Shown: positions 20,470-27,916 of the stretch, in pieces
Layout of the letters: each line of letters opens with the position of its first letter
How positions within the stretch are numbered: the first letter of the stretch is position 1
Assembly (NCBI GenBank): GCA_016720905.1
Contig: JADKJT010000015.1
Location: forward strand, 1 to 27,916
DNA from: Gemmatimonadaceae bacterium
GTDB taxonomy: Bacteria > Gemmatimonadota > Gemmatimonadetes > Gemmatimonadales > Gemmatimonadaceae
Length of the DNA stretch: 27,916 bases
Direction of reading: 5' to 3'
The notes under the pieces: generated by a model
What the model saw: the letters and a program-made list of their open reading frames with translations, nothing else
The model's database searches: none
Told to the model about the DNA's origin: nothing
Position numbers and translations under genes: made by a program

Positions 20470-21254
20470 CTAGGTCTGTGACCGATAACCGCCGATGGAT
20501 CTGTGATACAGTGGATCTTTCGCGCGCCTTCCAAACCCAATCGTAGCCCAAATGTGTTCAATGCGCGTCGCCACAAACGTGTCGTGAGCTTCACTGAAGC
20601 GCGTTAGCACCCCGACGACGATCGGTATCATCACAAACTTTCCATCGTGCCTCTTGTGCCGATGGGTAGCGATAATGGCGCCTCCGCTCATGCCTTGCGC
20701 CTTGGCTACACCACCCGGGCCACCGCTCCCTGTTCGCGCTGCCAGCGAGTACGTGAATGCCGCCTGTACGCGCTTGTCGATTTCTAGGGCGACACAAAAC
20801 CGAATCAGTCGCTAGTTCTACGGACGCCTGCATTGCGTTGCTTGCCACATATGACTGAGCTCCTCGGACCTTCGACCGAGATGTGGGTTGCCCGACCGCA
20901 GATACGCAGGACCAGGCGAATCCTGCAATACGGCGCTCGCAAGGCCAAGTGGGATCGAGACTCCTGCTTGCGTGACGTCTTGCGGCGGCTCAAGGTTGCC
21001 CAAGCCACGTCTGGATCCGGGAGTCCATCCTCCAACGCCACCAGCCGCGAGAAACGTTTTTCGGCCATCACACGCTTCCGCGCTCATCGATGCCGAGGAA
21101 CTTTTCCTCAGGTCCGTCCAACACGTGATCCTGCGGTGATCACATACCGCTTGTCGTTGTCAGCGACAACGAACGCCGTGCCCATCGGAGTCACGCGGCC
21201 GGAACCTTGCTCAATGCGCATCATTACTCGGAACGCGTCAACGATTGGCAGCAT
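20470..21254 (-). CDS. Trypsin-like serine protease (PA clan), island-borne (frame-disrupted)
   Basis: All three parts of a chymotrypsin-fold triad can be followed on the minus strand. Near the N-terminus is GTAFVVADNDKRYVITAG followed, after removing one extra T near 21133, by HVLDGPEEKFLG, which gives the TAGH histidine. Next is ALEDGLPDPDVAWATL with the DVA aspartate. Further on is VAKAQGMSGGAIIATH with the GxSGG serine. C-terminal to that, PIVVGVLTRFSEAHDTFV is consistent with the last barrel strands. The chosen start, ATG at 21254, gives MLPIVDAFRVMMRIEQGSG; a stop codon lies about 20 codons upstream in that frame. No signal peptide is seen, so a cytoplasmic protease is likely. Cytoplasmic trypsin-like proteases beside SEFIR/TIR genes suggest a conflict-system effector. 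The C-terminal end is uncertain because the frame is broken near 20760 and 20950. Confidence 0.72.
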
Positions 21255-21601
21255 GCCCTCTCGGACTTCCTCGAAACCGCCTTCGTTCTCGGACAGCTCG
21301 TGTTGGTTGGATGCCTAACTTACGGATTAGCTGTACACCGAGTCTATCGGTCAAGCGCGCCCGAAAGAACCCGCGGGCCTCCTGGCAGATAACGATTGTA
21401 CCCGCTCCATATGATAGACTTTCGAGACTGCGGTGGTTCTCTGTAACGCCATTGTGCAAACAGGGCGTGTCCCAGAGAAGTTGATCTTCTTTGTGTGACA
21501 AATCAGCTCCCCACGGATTCGTCGGAGATGTCCCATTGCGGCGATCGGCGTTCCTGCAATAACTCGTCGCTTATCGTCCTATGCTAGATGTGTTTGCCGA
21601 A
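21255..21601 (-). other. Stretch between the SEFIR and protease genes with no assignable gene
   Basis: These 347 bases separate the SEFIR-protein stop (21602) from the protease start (21254). Two minus-strand open frames cross it, one containing GAGTIVICQEARGFF, but neither resembles a family I know, and both end where frame damage is expected. It could be an N-terminal extension of the protease, a small linker gene, or plain spacer. GC content is lower than in the surrounding housekeeping genes. No terminator hairpin was recognised. Confidence 0.4.
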
Positions 21602-22898
21602 TCAGACTACGTGTCCGGCAGCGAACTTTGTCACGATGTCGGCATGGATAGGCTTCTTCGAACGTCGCGAAATCGAAGAGCATGAACATGGGTTCCAAGA
21701 TTCTCATGACGTGATCCGTCAGGTTGCCTCGAAGGCCCGACACCGTATCGAAATTTGCGACTCGGAGCTTCCTGCCGCAGTTGTGCGAGGCATCACGTGG
21801 CGTCGGCCAGCGCTTGTCAGGGTGCGCCCGGCCAGCCCGTGATGTGCGATGCCAATTGTTACGCGACTCTCCGGCGGAACGCCCAAGTGATCGTAGAGGC
21901 CGCACAGAAAAAGAAGGGCTTCGGTGACTCGCACGATTCGAGTATCGAAGAAGACCGCTTTCTCGGTGCGTTCGTCTTCGAAGAGGCTCTGAATCAGGAA
22001 GAAATCGCCGTTGGTGCGAGCCGACCAGTAGTCATAGGTGGGCGTGCCGCTCAAGGACTTCTCAGGAATCGCAACCTCTGCAACGATGCCGTCGGATGTC
22101 GGGCGTGGTCGATACTCATCTCGACTTTCAAGCAGGATGCCGATAAGGCCAACCGAAGGTCGGATCTCAGCCTTTCTTACGGCGTTCAAGAGCTCCAGTT
22201 GGGACTTCGTGACTGGTTCGTGCAGCGCACTGCGAATCTCCATCGCCCTTGCCCGCTCCAGCTTCGACAATCCCGGGCTGGGCGGCGTCAGCCTGGCTAC
22301 CGAACCATGGGTCCTTCAAGACAGACTCGCCAGTCGGCCGCGCGCCGGCGAAGGCGTTACCACACGATTGGCACTGTGCTGCGGCGTGGCGCCGCCAAAC
22401 GGGTTTGGGCCAAGTGCTGGCTTCACTGTGCTGGGTATACCGTGATCTCGCGGGCGAGTTCTTGTGACGAACCAGGGAATCTCCATCGGCCGTGAAGTCG
22501 ATGTACAGCCGTGCGCCGAGAAAAATGAGGCAGCTAGTGGGACGCTGCTGACTGTCGAATCACAGGGATGAATTTCTTGGTATCAATGCGCTCCACCAAC
22601 TCGCCGGTTACTACAAGCCGTTCGTAGCCAACGCCACCTTGCCCAGAGTCTGCGCGCGATACGTACTGCTCGGTGCAGACAAAGCAGAACACGATCGGCC
22701 CGCGCGATCGATCGCTCCATGAAGGCGACGATGTCTTCTCCGGGCGCCAGATCCCCACTGATCGAGGATCGTGTCAATGCCGAGCGCGCGGAGTTCAGTC
22801 GCGAGGCGAAGCACCCAGTCCTTGTGATTAGGAGTGTCGTGAGAGTACGAAACGAAGACTATTGGCTCAGGCATATCGTCCGTTGGGTGCGTTACCAT
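21602..22898 (-). CDS. SEFIR (TIR-like) domain protein with an unnamed C-terminal half (frame-disrupted)
   Basis: The N-terminal ~150 residues are a SEFIR domain: PEPIVFVSYSHDTPNHKDWV (strand A and box 1), TELRALGIDTILDQWDL, GEDIVAFMERSIARADRV, FVCTEQYVSRAD, GGVGYERLVVTGELVERI, KKFIPVIRQ, and ARLYIDFTADGDS. A proline-rich linker leads to a second region of about 200 residues: SKLERARAMEIRSALHEPVT, VGLIGILLESRDEYRPRPTS, YDYWSARTNGDFFLIQSLFE, KAVFFDTRIVRVTEALLFLC, RVTIGIAHHGLAGRTLTSAG. The last part, NLTDHVMRILEPMFMLFDFA, ends at TGA 21602-21604 after a frame change near 21800. SEFIR and TIR domains act in bacterial immune signalling or NAD depletion; the second region is presumably a sensor or effector. 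The ATG at 22898 was chosen, with one at 22874 as an alternative. The protein is about 432 residues with at least three frame breaks. Confidence 0.82.
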
Positions 22899-23006
22899 CA
22901 CGAACTGCAAGGAGCGGGGCAGCAGAGCAGAGACGCTCCTGTCCCATCAAGGGTCGGTGGCCGCATCCACGGTGTCACGGGCGCAGCCACCGGAGGAGCT
23001 GCCCGG

Positions 23007-23558
23007 TCATGCTGCGTGCTCTTCGTTCCTGTCGGTCGTACTCGCATCGGGGGCCGCGGCACGCGCAGCCGTTGGCGCGACCTTGAACGCCGGCAGGACA
23101 AACGGCGGCCAGCCGGCCCGCACGAGCGTGCTCTGGAGAAATTCGCGGAAGTATGGCCACGTATTCAGCGGGAGATTGACCCGCTCGAACTCGGCGAAGA
23201 TCGCGTCGGTCATCGGCGTCTTCGAGCCGTAGCGCGCTTCGAGGGAAACGCTTACACGGACGGCTTCCTCCCCACCTTCGACGAAGTAGCCCGTGAACGT
23301 GAGTCGGTGGCTGACGCGGATCGCCGAATCGGCGTTCTTGTAGCCGGCGGCTTCAGTCGAACGTCAGGGGCGCACCCTGTCGGTCACCAGGCGTGGTCGG
23401 CGCCAACACTTCCGCCGATGTTACCCGGATATCTTCAAGTTCAATTCCGCTGATGAACACGTTGTAGATGTCCGGCGATATCGGAACATGGGCGGATGTT
23501 CGTGTGAATCGGCCGTTGGCGCGGACTCGGCCGCGCGAGGCGCCAGTTCGGGTATCAT
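23007..23558 (-). CDS. SecB-like chaperone of a toxin-antitoxin-chaperone (TAC) module (frame-disrupted)
   Basis: Start ATG at 23558 overlaps the antitoxin stop (ATGA). The SecB fold is recognisable by segment order: VYNVF-type strand in DIYNVFISGIELEDIRVTSA, then KNADSAIRVSHRLTFTGYFV, VRVSVSLEARYGSKTP, DAIFAEFERVNLPLNTWPYF and REFLQSTLVRAGWPPFVLP. The last two are the conserved SecB helix region W-P-Y-x-R-E followed by R-x-G-x-P-P-x-x-L-P. The product is about 184 residues. In TAC systems a SecB-like protein binds the C-terminal tail of an otherwise unstable antitoxin and helps it neutralise the toxin. This position, third gene after toxin and antitoxin, is the standard TAC order. Frame changes lie near 23500 and 23360. 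A general secretory SecB is unlikely in this context. Confidence 0.82.
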
Positions 23559-24319
23559 CCGGCGCTGGCGTATGCGGGGTGAATGGCACGATGTTCGGTG
23601 AGCCACGGTTCGTTCTCCGGCTTCGCCGGAAGCACCCAGGTCTTCAGGTTGCTCGCCGGTTCCGTCACGCGAACATTGCGCCTGGTGACATCACGCTCAA
23701 TCGCCGGTTGACCGGCGTGAACCGTCAAGTGAGCGGTCGTATACGTATCAACCGGCACCTGTTTGGATTCCGCGTTTTGGCGCTGCTGCCCTATCGACTC
23801 CAACGAAGTGTCCGCGACGGTCGGGGACTCGGCTACATCGTTGATGATGCCGAGTCCTGCGCGTAGCGCGAAAAAGTCGAGAAGGTCGGGGACATGCAAG
23901 ATCGCTCTGAGCAGATTGTCCATCGCTCTCGATTGCAGCACACGACCCGCTTCCCATCGGGCGACGGTCTTCCTGCCAAGACCGAGAATTCGTTCGAGAT
24001 AGGCCTGCGTGAGGCCGAGGCGCTTACGAAGCGCCAGGATCTCGTCGGGTTGGAGGAATCCGTACAGCTCCCGGTAGTGTGTCGCGGCCACGCGCTGCGC
24101 GGCTTCGGCCTGCGCGAGACTGTACTCCTCAGCGCCACACACGCGGCACTTGTAGAGCGACTCCTGTACCGGGATCTCGACGCCAGAAGTCATGCGAGTC
24201 CCGGCACGGTGCACCAGGTCGAAATTGTCGGCGCAGAGATGAGCGGGGTGCTGCGCATCTGCCGTGGCCGCAGTCGCCACATCGGGTCGTTCAGTTCGGT
24301 CTTGCATCGTCCCACTCAT
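23555..24319 (-). CDS. MqsA-like antitoxin: zinc-finger plus Xre helix-turn-helix with a long C-terminal tail
   Basis: Start ATG at 24319 (MSGTMQDRTERPD); the second ATG four codons on is also possible. The N-terminal zinc finger has one cysteine pair in YKCRVCGAEEY and another (CGDCGHG) visible in the neighbouring frame near 24275, so one early indel pair probably hides it. The DNA-binding domain is clear: LQPDEILALRKRLGLTQAYL followed by ERILGLGRKTVARWEAGRV, an MqsA/HigA-type Xre fold. After it comes a tail of ~80 residues ending in NLKTWVLPAKPENEPWLTEH and a tyrosine-alanine end. E. coli MqsA stops soon after the helix-turn-helix, so the tail is extra. In TAC systems such a tail is the chaperone-addiction segment recognised by SecB, often containing tryptophan. 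It should bind DNA and autoregulate. Confidence 0.82.
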   Translation of the reverse strand: MSGTMQDRTERPDVATAATADAQHPAHLCADNFDLVHRAGTRMTSGVEIPVQESLYKCRVCGAEEYSLAQAEAAQRVAATHYRELYGFLQPDEILALRKRLGLTQAYLERILGLGRKTVARWEAGRVLQSRAMDNLLRAILHVPDLLDFFALRAGLGIINDVAESPTVADTSLESIGQQRQNAESKQVPVDTYTTAHLTVHAGQPAIERDVTRRNVRVTEPASNLKTWVLPAKPENEPWLTEHRAIHPAYASAG

Positions 24320-24328
24320 GAAAGGAGA

Positions 24329-24651
24329 TCACGATCGTGTGATCTGTTGTACCAGGGGTTCGATCTTGATCTTGACCCAGAGAACCCGTTGGTATCGCTC
24401 AATTCGGTAAATGTCGGCCCCAGCCGTTCTCGTTCACTTGACAGAACCGCCAGTCGGACTGCTTCAGCGCCAACACCGTCGCCCGAATGGCGCCGGATAT
24501 ATCGAGCAGTGATCGCGGCAGCACTCTTGGCGCATCAGCCTTGAGGGCTTTACCGGTGATATGCATGAACCTGCCGCGCGCGAAGTCGCTGAACCTGCGT
24601 GAGGTCATCGGTGCCGGATCGCCATCGTATCGCCGATCTGAGCGGGGCCAT
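24329..24651 (-). CDS. MqsR-like toxin of the TAC module (frame-disrupted)
   Basis: Rebuilt from three frames on the minus strand: MAPLRSAIRW then TDDLTQVQRLRARQVH; then ITGKALKADAPRVLPRSL, DISGAIRATVLALKQSDWRF and QVNENG; and after dropping one G near 24418, WADIYRIERYQRVLWVKIKI, ending at TGA 24329-24331. The segment order matches what I remember of MqsR (xxLSQVKKLV, a helix, LSESDFYKS, then W-x-D-V-Y-R and a Y-x-K strand). About 107 residues is close to the family's ~100. MqsR is a ribosome-independent mRNA interferase cutting mainly at GCU. The stop lies just before the antitoxin start, and toxin-first order is typical for mqsRA. The identification rests mostly on context and motif spacing; another RelE-like or HigB-like fold is possible. 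Confidence 0.62.
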
Positions 24652-24762
24652 GCGTGCAGAGGAAACGGTGGAAGGCCCGCTCAGACTGAGCGCGCCGTCG
24701 ACACTTGAAGGTGGGCGATGGCGCGGTGCCTACATGGTCTTTCTGTTTGTTGGCGAGTACAA

Positions 24763-24846
24763 TAGTTATCACCATGATACCTGTTGTGCAATTGTGTGCG
24801 GAATAAAGGCAAATATCGACAGCAATGGAATTGTTATCATGATAAC
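24763..24846. promoter_or_regulatory. AT-rich divergent promoter region with two TATCA/TGATA palindromes
   Basis: The gap between the divergent toxin (start 24651) and fic (start 24912) genes is much richer in A and T than the rest of the window. It holds a perfect 14-base palindrome GTTATCATGATAAC at 24833-24846 and a related imperfect one, GTTATCACCATGATAC, at 24765-24780. The second overlaps a possible minus-strand promoter for the toxin (-35 TTGCAC at 24786-24791, 17-base spacer, -10 TAACTA at 24763-24768). These are good candidates for the operator of the MqsA-like antitoxin. The promoter boxes are weak matches; the palindromes are certain. Confidence 0.55.
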
Positions 24847-24911
24847 CAGCATATGTCTCTATTTCTTCTAAAGAAGTCCTGTCAAATGAAAAGGAATTCA
24901 ATAAAGCTTTC

Positions 24912-26101
24912 ATGTCCATATGGAAGTATGGGAAGAAAAAGGCTATATTCTTTCTATGTGTGAGACGCTTGAGGCCCCTTCGCGATCTCGACCTCAAAAA
25001 TCTCGAGACTCCCGCCGTCCTCAAGGCGGCCATCTCCGCTAGTCGCCAACTAGCCGAGCTCAAGGTCGCTGCCGCGTCCATTCCCAATCAAGGAATCCTG
25101 ATCAGCTCCCTTGGCCTTCAGGAGGCCAAAACAGCTCGGCTATCGAGAACATCATCACACACCCGCATAGTGACCTCCTGCTGGGCATCGTCGCCAACGA
25201 AGGTCCAACCGGATACGGCGGCCAAGGAGTTCGACTACGCGCGAGCGCTGCGGGTGGGATTTGAGCGAAGGTGCGCGAAACCAGTACGATCACCGCCAAC
25301 CTTGGCACGGCTGATACGCAGGCCACTCTCGAACACCATCGTGCCGGATTCCGAAAACTCCCCGGTACGGCCCTGCGTGAGCAGTCCACGGGCCGGGTGG
25401 TATATACGCCCCCACAGGATCATGACACCATTGTCGACCTGATGCGGGACCTGGAGCACTTTATCAACGGCGAACTGTCATATCCACTTGATCCGCTCGT
25501 GCGAATGGCGATTCTCCATCATCAGTTTGAGAGTATCCACCCGTTCTACGATGGCAACGGACGCACGGGGCGCATCCTGAACGTCCTCTTTCTGGTGAAG
25601 AGCGGCCTGCTGGACATCCCGGTGCTGTATCTCAGTCGGTTCATCGTGGAAACAAAGTTGGAGTACTACGGACTGCTGCAAAAGGTGCGCGACGACGGCA
25701 ACTGGGAACCGTGGCTGTTGTATATGCTCGCTGCTATCGAAAAGATCGCTGCCGATACGTTGCAGACTATCGCGCAGATCATGTCGGTGCTGCATCGCTA
25801 CAAACACCAGTTCGAAATGGCTCCAAGTTCTAGTGGTCAAGGACCTGATCCAACCGGTCGTTCGTGCATCCCCTACACGAAGATCGAGTACATCATGGCC
25901 GACATCGGCGTATCACGGCCCACCGCCAAACGATATCTCGATGCGCTCGTTGCCGAGTCGTTGGTGACCAAGCATCGGGTCGGACGGGTGAACTATTTCA
26001 TCCACGTCGGGCTGGTCAACGTGCTTACATCTGGCCGGGCGGCCGAAGACCACTGCAAAGACGCCCCTCACCCCAGTATCCTCCACTGCCGCCGGAATCC
26101 A
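24912..26101 (+). CDS. Fic-family AMP-transferase-like protein with N-terminal inhibitory motif and C-terminal winged helix (frame-disrupted)
   Basis: The N-terminal part reads LKNLETPAVLKAAISASRQL, ELKVAAASIPNQGILISSLG and then, after one base correction near 25133, SSAIENIITT, which carries the S-x-x-x-E-N inhibitory motif of class II Fic proteins. The catalytic loop is perfect: HPFYDGNGRTGRILN (HxFxxGNGRxxR) preceded by MAILHHQFESI. The C-terminus contains a DNA-binding-like helix-turn-helix (YIMADIGVSRPTAKRYLDAL followed by VGRVNYFI). These proteins transfer AMP from ATP to a hydroxyl side chain and are kept off by the glutamate of the motif. Two starts compete, ATG 24912 and ATG 24920 in another frame. 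No stop codon separates it from the next gene, so the end given here is the base before that gene's GTG. Breaks lie near 25133 and 25260. Confidence 0.85.
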
Positions 26102-26712
26102 GTGCCCAAGCCCGCCAAACCAGCCATCCTGCGCTTCCGCGTTGCACTGCGTCACGTCTCCCCACCGGTGTGGCGGCGCATCGAAGTCCCCGCCAGCTAC
26201 GACTTCTGGGCGTTACACGTCGCCATTCAGGACGCGATGGGCTGGAACGACTCGCATCTGCATGTGTTCCGGATCACCAATCCGCGCACCGGCAACGTCG
26301 ATGATATCGGCATTCCGGACGACGACGGCTTTATCGGAGATCCCGTCTCGTTGCCAGGTTGGAAGACACCAATCGCGAAATACTTCGCGGAGATAGGCGA
26401 CAAGGCGCAGTATGAGTACGACTTCGGCGACGGGTGGGAGCACTCCGTCACGCTCGAAGCCAAGGTCGCGCGTGAGCCCGAAGCGATATACCCGCGGTGC
26501 GTCGCGGGTCGCCGAGCGTGTCCGCCGGAAGACTGCGGCGCCCACCGGGTTGCGAGGGAACTGCGTCGCGTGATTGCCGATGCGGCGGACCCCGAGCGGC
26601 GCCGGCGATGCAATAGCTTAGCGGCTCGATTACGATCCCTGCGCACTTCGACGCCCCGCGACGTTCAGTTCGGGACCCGCAGGTGCGGTGGGAGTTCGCG
26701 TTCAGGCCATAA
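26102..26712 (+). CDS. pRiA4b ORF-3-like protein (IS1096 passenger TnpR-like family)
   Basis: Candidate start GTG at 26102 (VPKPAKPAILRFRVAL). The family signature is well kept: VSPPVWRRIEVPASYDFW, LHVAIQDAMGWNDSHLHVF, IGIPDDDG, DKAQYEYDFGDGWEH, YPRCVAGRRACPPEDCG. After one frame change near 26610 it continues as ITIPAHFD and RDPQVRWEFAFRP before TAA 26710-26712. About 203 residues is in the family range. The family is common on plasmids and in accessory regions, and its biochemical role is not established. The frame is continuous with fic upstream. It ends 27 bases from the convergent lactate permease gene and is the last gene of the accessory island. Confidence 0.85.
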
Positions 26713-26739
26713 GATATCCGCCGCACTGCCTGTCGCGAA

Positions 26740-27916
26740 TCACATCATCCGAGACATGACCAGCACTTCAATGCCCACCAGGCACGCCAACGCCAGGCTG
26801 TGCCAGAACACATACCACAAAATTTCCCCTTCCTGACCTTGCTATCCAGTGGCCACTCTCCAGCCACGACAATTACTCTGCGCACATCGATCATAATGCC
26901 CTCACGCCTCCAGAACTGTTGGCGGCGGCGGCGAGCAATGGCGACACCCCAACCTGATTGGCCGATATCTGCCCCGGGTTTCCGAACAACACATTGCTAG
27001 GCGTGTCGCTGCCGGTGAGGGGCGACACCGCCAACCAACAACGGCGAGAAGAACGCGGGAACAGCATCCCCGTTTGCGCAAACGCAGGGCCCATGGTGGC
27101 GTCCAGTCCGCCGTATCGCAGTGCCAATCCCAGCGCCATCATCGCCGCAATGGTCACCAGAAACACGCGCACAGCAGCCAGCGTCTGCCAGTAAGTGCGC
27201 GCAATCGCGCTCACGTTCATGCCGGAGCAGTGCGCCCGATAGCAGGCCGGTGAGCAACGGTGCCGTGCCGATGGCCGACAGCCAGTTGAGTGTGAAGATC
27301 GCGTCTTCGGCCTTGGCTACGGCCGCCACCGGGCGGCGTGCGCAGCACCCGCTTGATGCAGATACGGCACGGTGAAGGTCATGATGGACTGCGCATTCCA
27401 ACCGTACCTTCACGCTGGGGATCCCCGTGAGCGGCAACACCGACAAATGCCCCGGCATCCAGGCGCGCAGCACCTGTCGCGGCGTGTGTTGCGGCACTGC
27501 GGACGGTATCAGTGCGCTCGGCACGCGGACGACTCGCCCGGAAACCGCCACGGTGCGTGGTTGCCAGAATCACCAACAGCACCAGCAGTGACACGATGGG
27601 TGAGCGACGCCAAGGTCCACCAAAATCGGACCGAAGTGATTGCTGATGAAATACTGGCCATGGCGCCAAAGCTCACGCCGGCCACCAGACACGCCAACCG
27701 TACCTCGCTTCACGGAACGCCATCCGGCCATCACCCAGATGAGCCAGAACGGAATGATCATGGCAAAGAGCGGCAGTTGTTTGCCAACCAACGCTGAGGT
27801 CATTCCAATGGCAAATGTATCCACGCACCGGCCAGTGCGATAATGTGGGCGTACCTAGCGCACCAAATGCCACCGGAGCCGTGTTGCCGATAGGTGACAA
27901 TCCGGCCGCGGGCAGC
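26740..27916 (-). CDS. LctP-family L-lactate permease, C-terminal two thirds (partial, frame-disrupted)
   Basis: Hydrophobic segments and family motifs can be followed along the minus strand from the window edge: SPIGNTAPVAFGALGTP, GKQLPLFAMIIPFWLIWVMA with GWRSVKRG, then RVFLVTIAAMMALGLALRYG, the signature LTGSDTPSNVLFGN and QISANQVGVSPLLAAAANSS. The final helix (EILWYVFWHSLALACLVG) ends at TGA 26740-26742. LctP transporters import lactate or glycolate by proton symport; the full protein is about 550 residues, so roughly 160 N-terminal residues lie beyond the right edge. At least five frame changes are present. It looks like core metabolism and marks the right border of the accessory island. 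Confidence 0.85.

Noticed and set aside
23007..23558. General secretion chaperone SecB
   Set aside because: It overlaps an MqsA-like antitoxin gene and follows a toxin-like gene, which fits a TAC chaperone instead.
26713..26739. Terminator between the convergent ORF-3-like and lactate permease genes
   Set aside because: The 27-base gap shows no GC-rich hairpin followed by a T run in either direction.
25271..26836. A single 521-codon plus-strand protein
   Set aside because: It starts in the middle of the Fic protein and runs past the real end of the ORF-3-like gene into out-of-frame sequence overlapping the lactate permease gene. It was split into two genes, with the possible fusion kept as a finding.

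Overview
The window is GC-rich bacterial chromosome. The mix of genes and the (GTCTCCC)n heptamer repeat would suit a Gemmatimonadota-like soil or wastewater bacterium, but there is no rRNA or marker gene, so this is only a guess. Almost every gene is broken into two or more frames while its motifs and overall length stay intact. Because this affects housekeeping and accessory genes alike, I read it as uncorrected single-base indels in the sequence, not mass pseudogenisation. Each gene below was rebuilt by following its protein signature from frame to frame, so the coordinates span the whole gene and not one uninterrupted ORF.

Layout. (1) 1-2359, minus strand: a von Willebrand A / amidotransferase-like membrane protein and the first codons of the next gene. 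(2) 2599-3417, plus: a Spy/CpxP-like periplasmic protein. (3) 3488-7770, minus: an xdhC - mocA-like - dinB - M42 peptidase cluster. XdhC and the MobA-like nucleotidyltransferase are maturation factors for a molybdenum hydroxylase encoded elsewhere. The peptidase appears to be a tandem of one degenerate and one intact M42 domain. (4) 7921-15188, plus: a drug-efflux operon in which a TetR regulator, TolC-like channel, membrane-fusion lipoprotein, RND pump and DedA protein follow one another, mostly with 4-base ATGA overlaps. Two tandem palindromes in front of tetR are its likely operators.

(5) 15247-26712 is an accessory or defence island between the efflux operon and a lactate permease. It begins with a type I restriction-modification locus on the plus strand (hsdR-hsdM-hsdS), in which hsdM lacks the middle of its catalytic domain. 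Next, on the minus strand, come a toxin-antitoxin-chaperone (TAC) module (MqsR-like toxin, MqsA-like antitoxin, SecB-like chaperone), then a SEFIR-domain protein with a conserved-looking but unnamed C-terminal half, then a trypsin-like serine protease. Last, on the plus strand, come a Fic protein with its own inhibitory motif and a pRiA4b ORF-3-like protein. An AT-rich intergenic stretch with palindromes separates the divergent TAC and Fic genes. (6) 26740-27916, minus: the C-terminal two thirds of an LctP-type lactate permease.

The best candidates for an undescribed system are the SEFIR protein paired with a trypsin-like protease, lying just downstream of the SecB-type TAC module, and the unusual TAC module itself.
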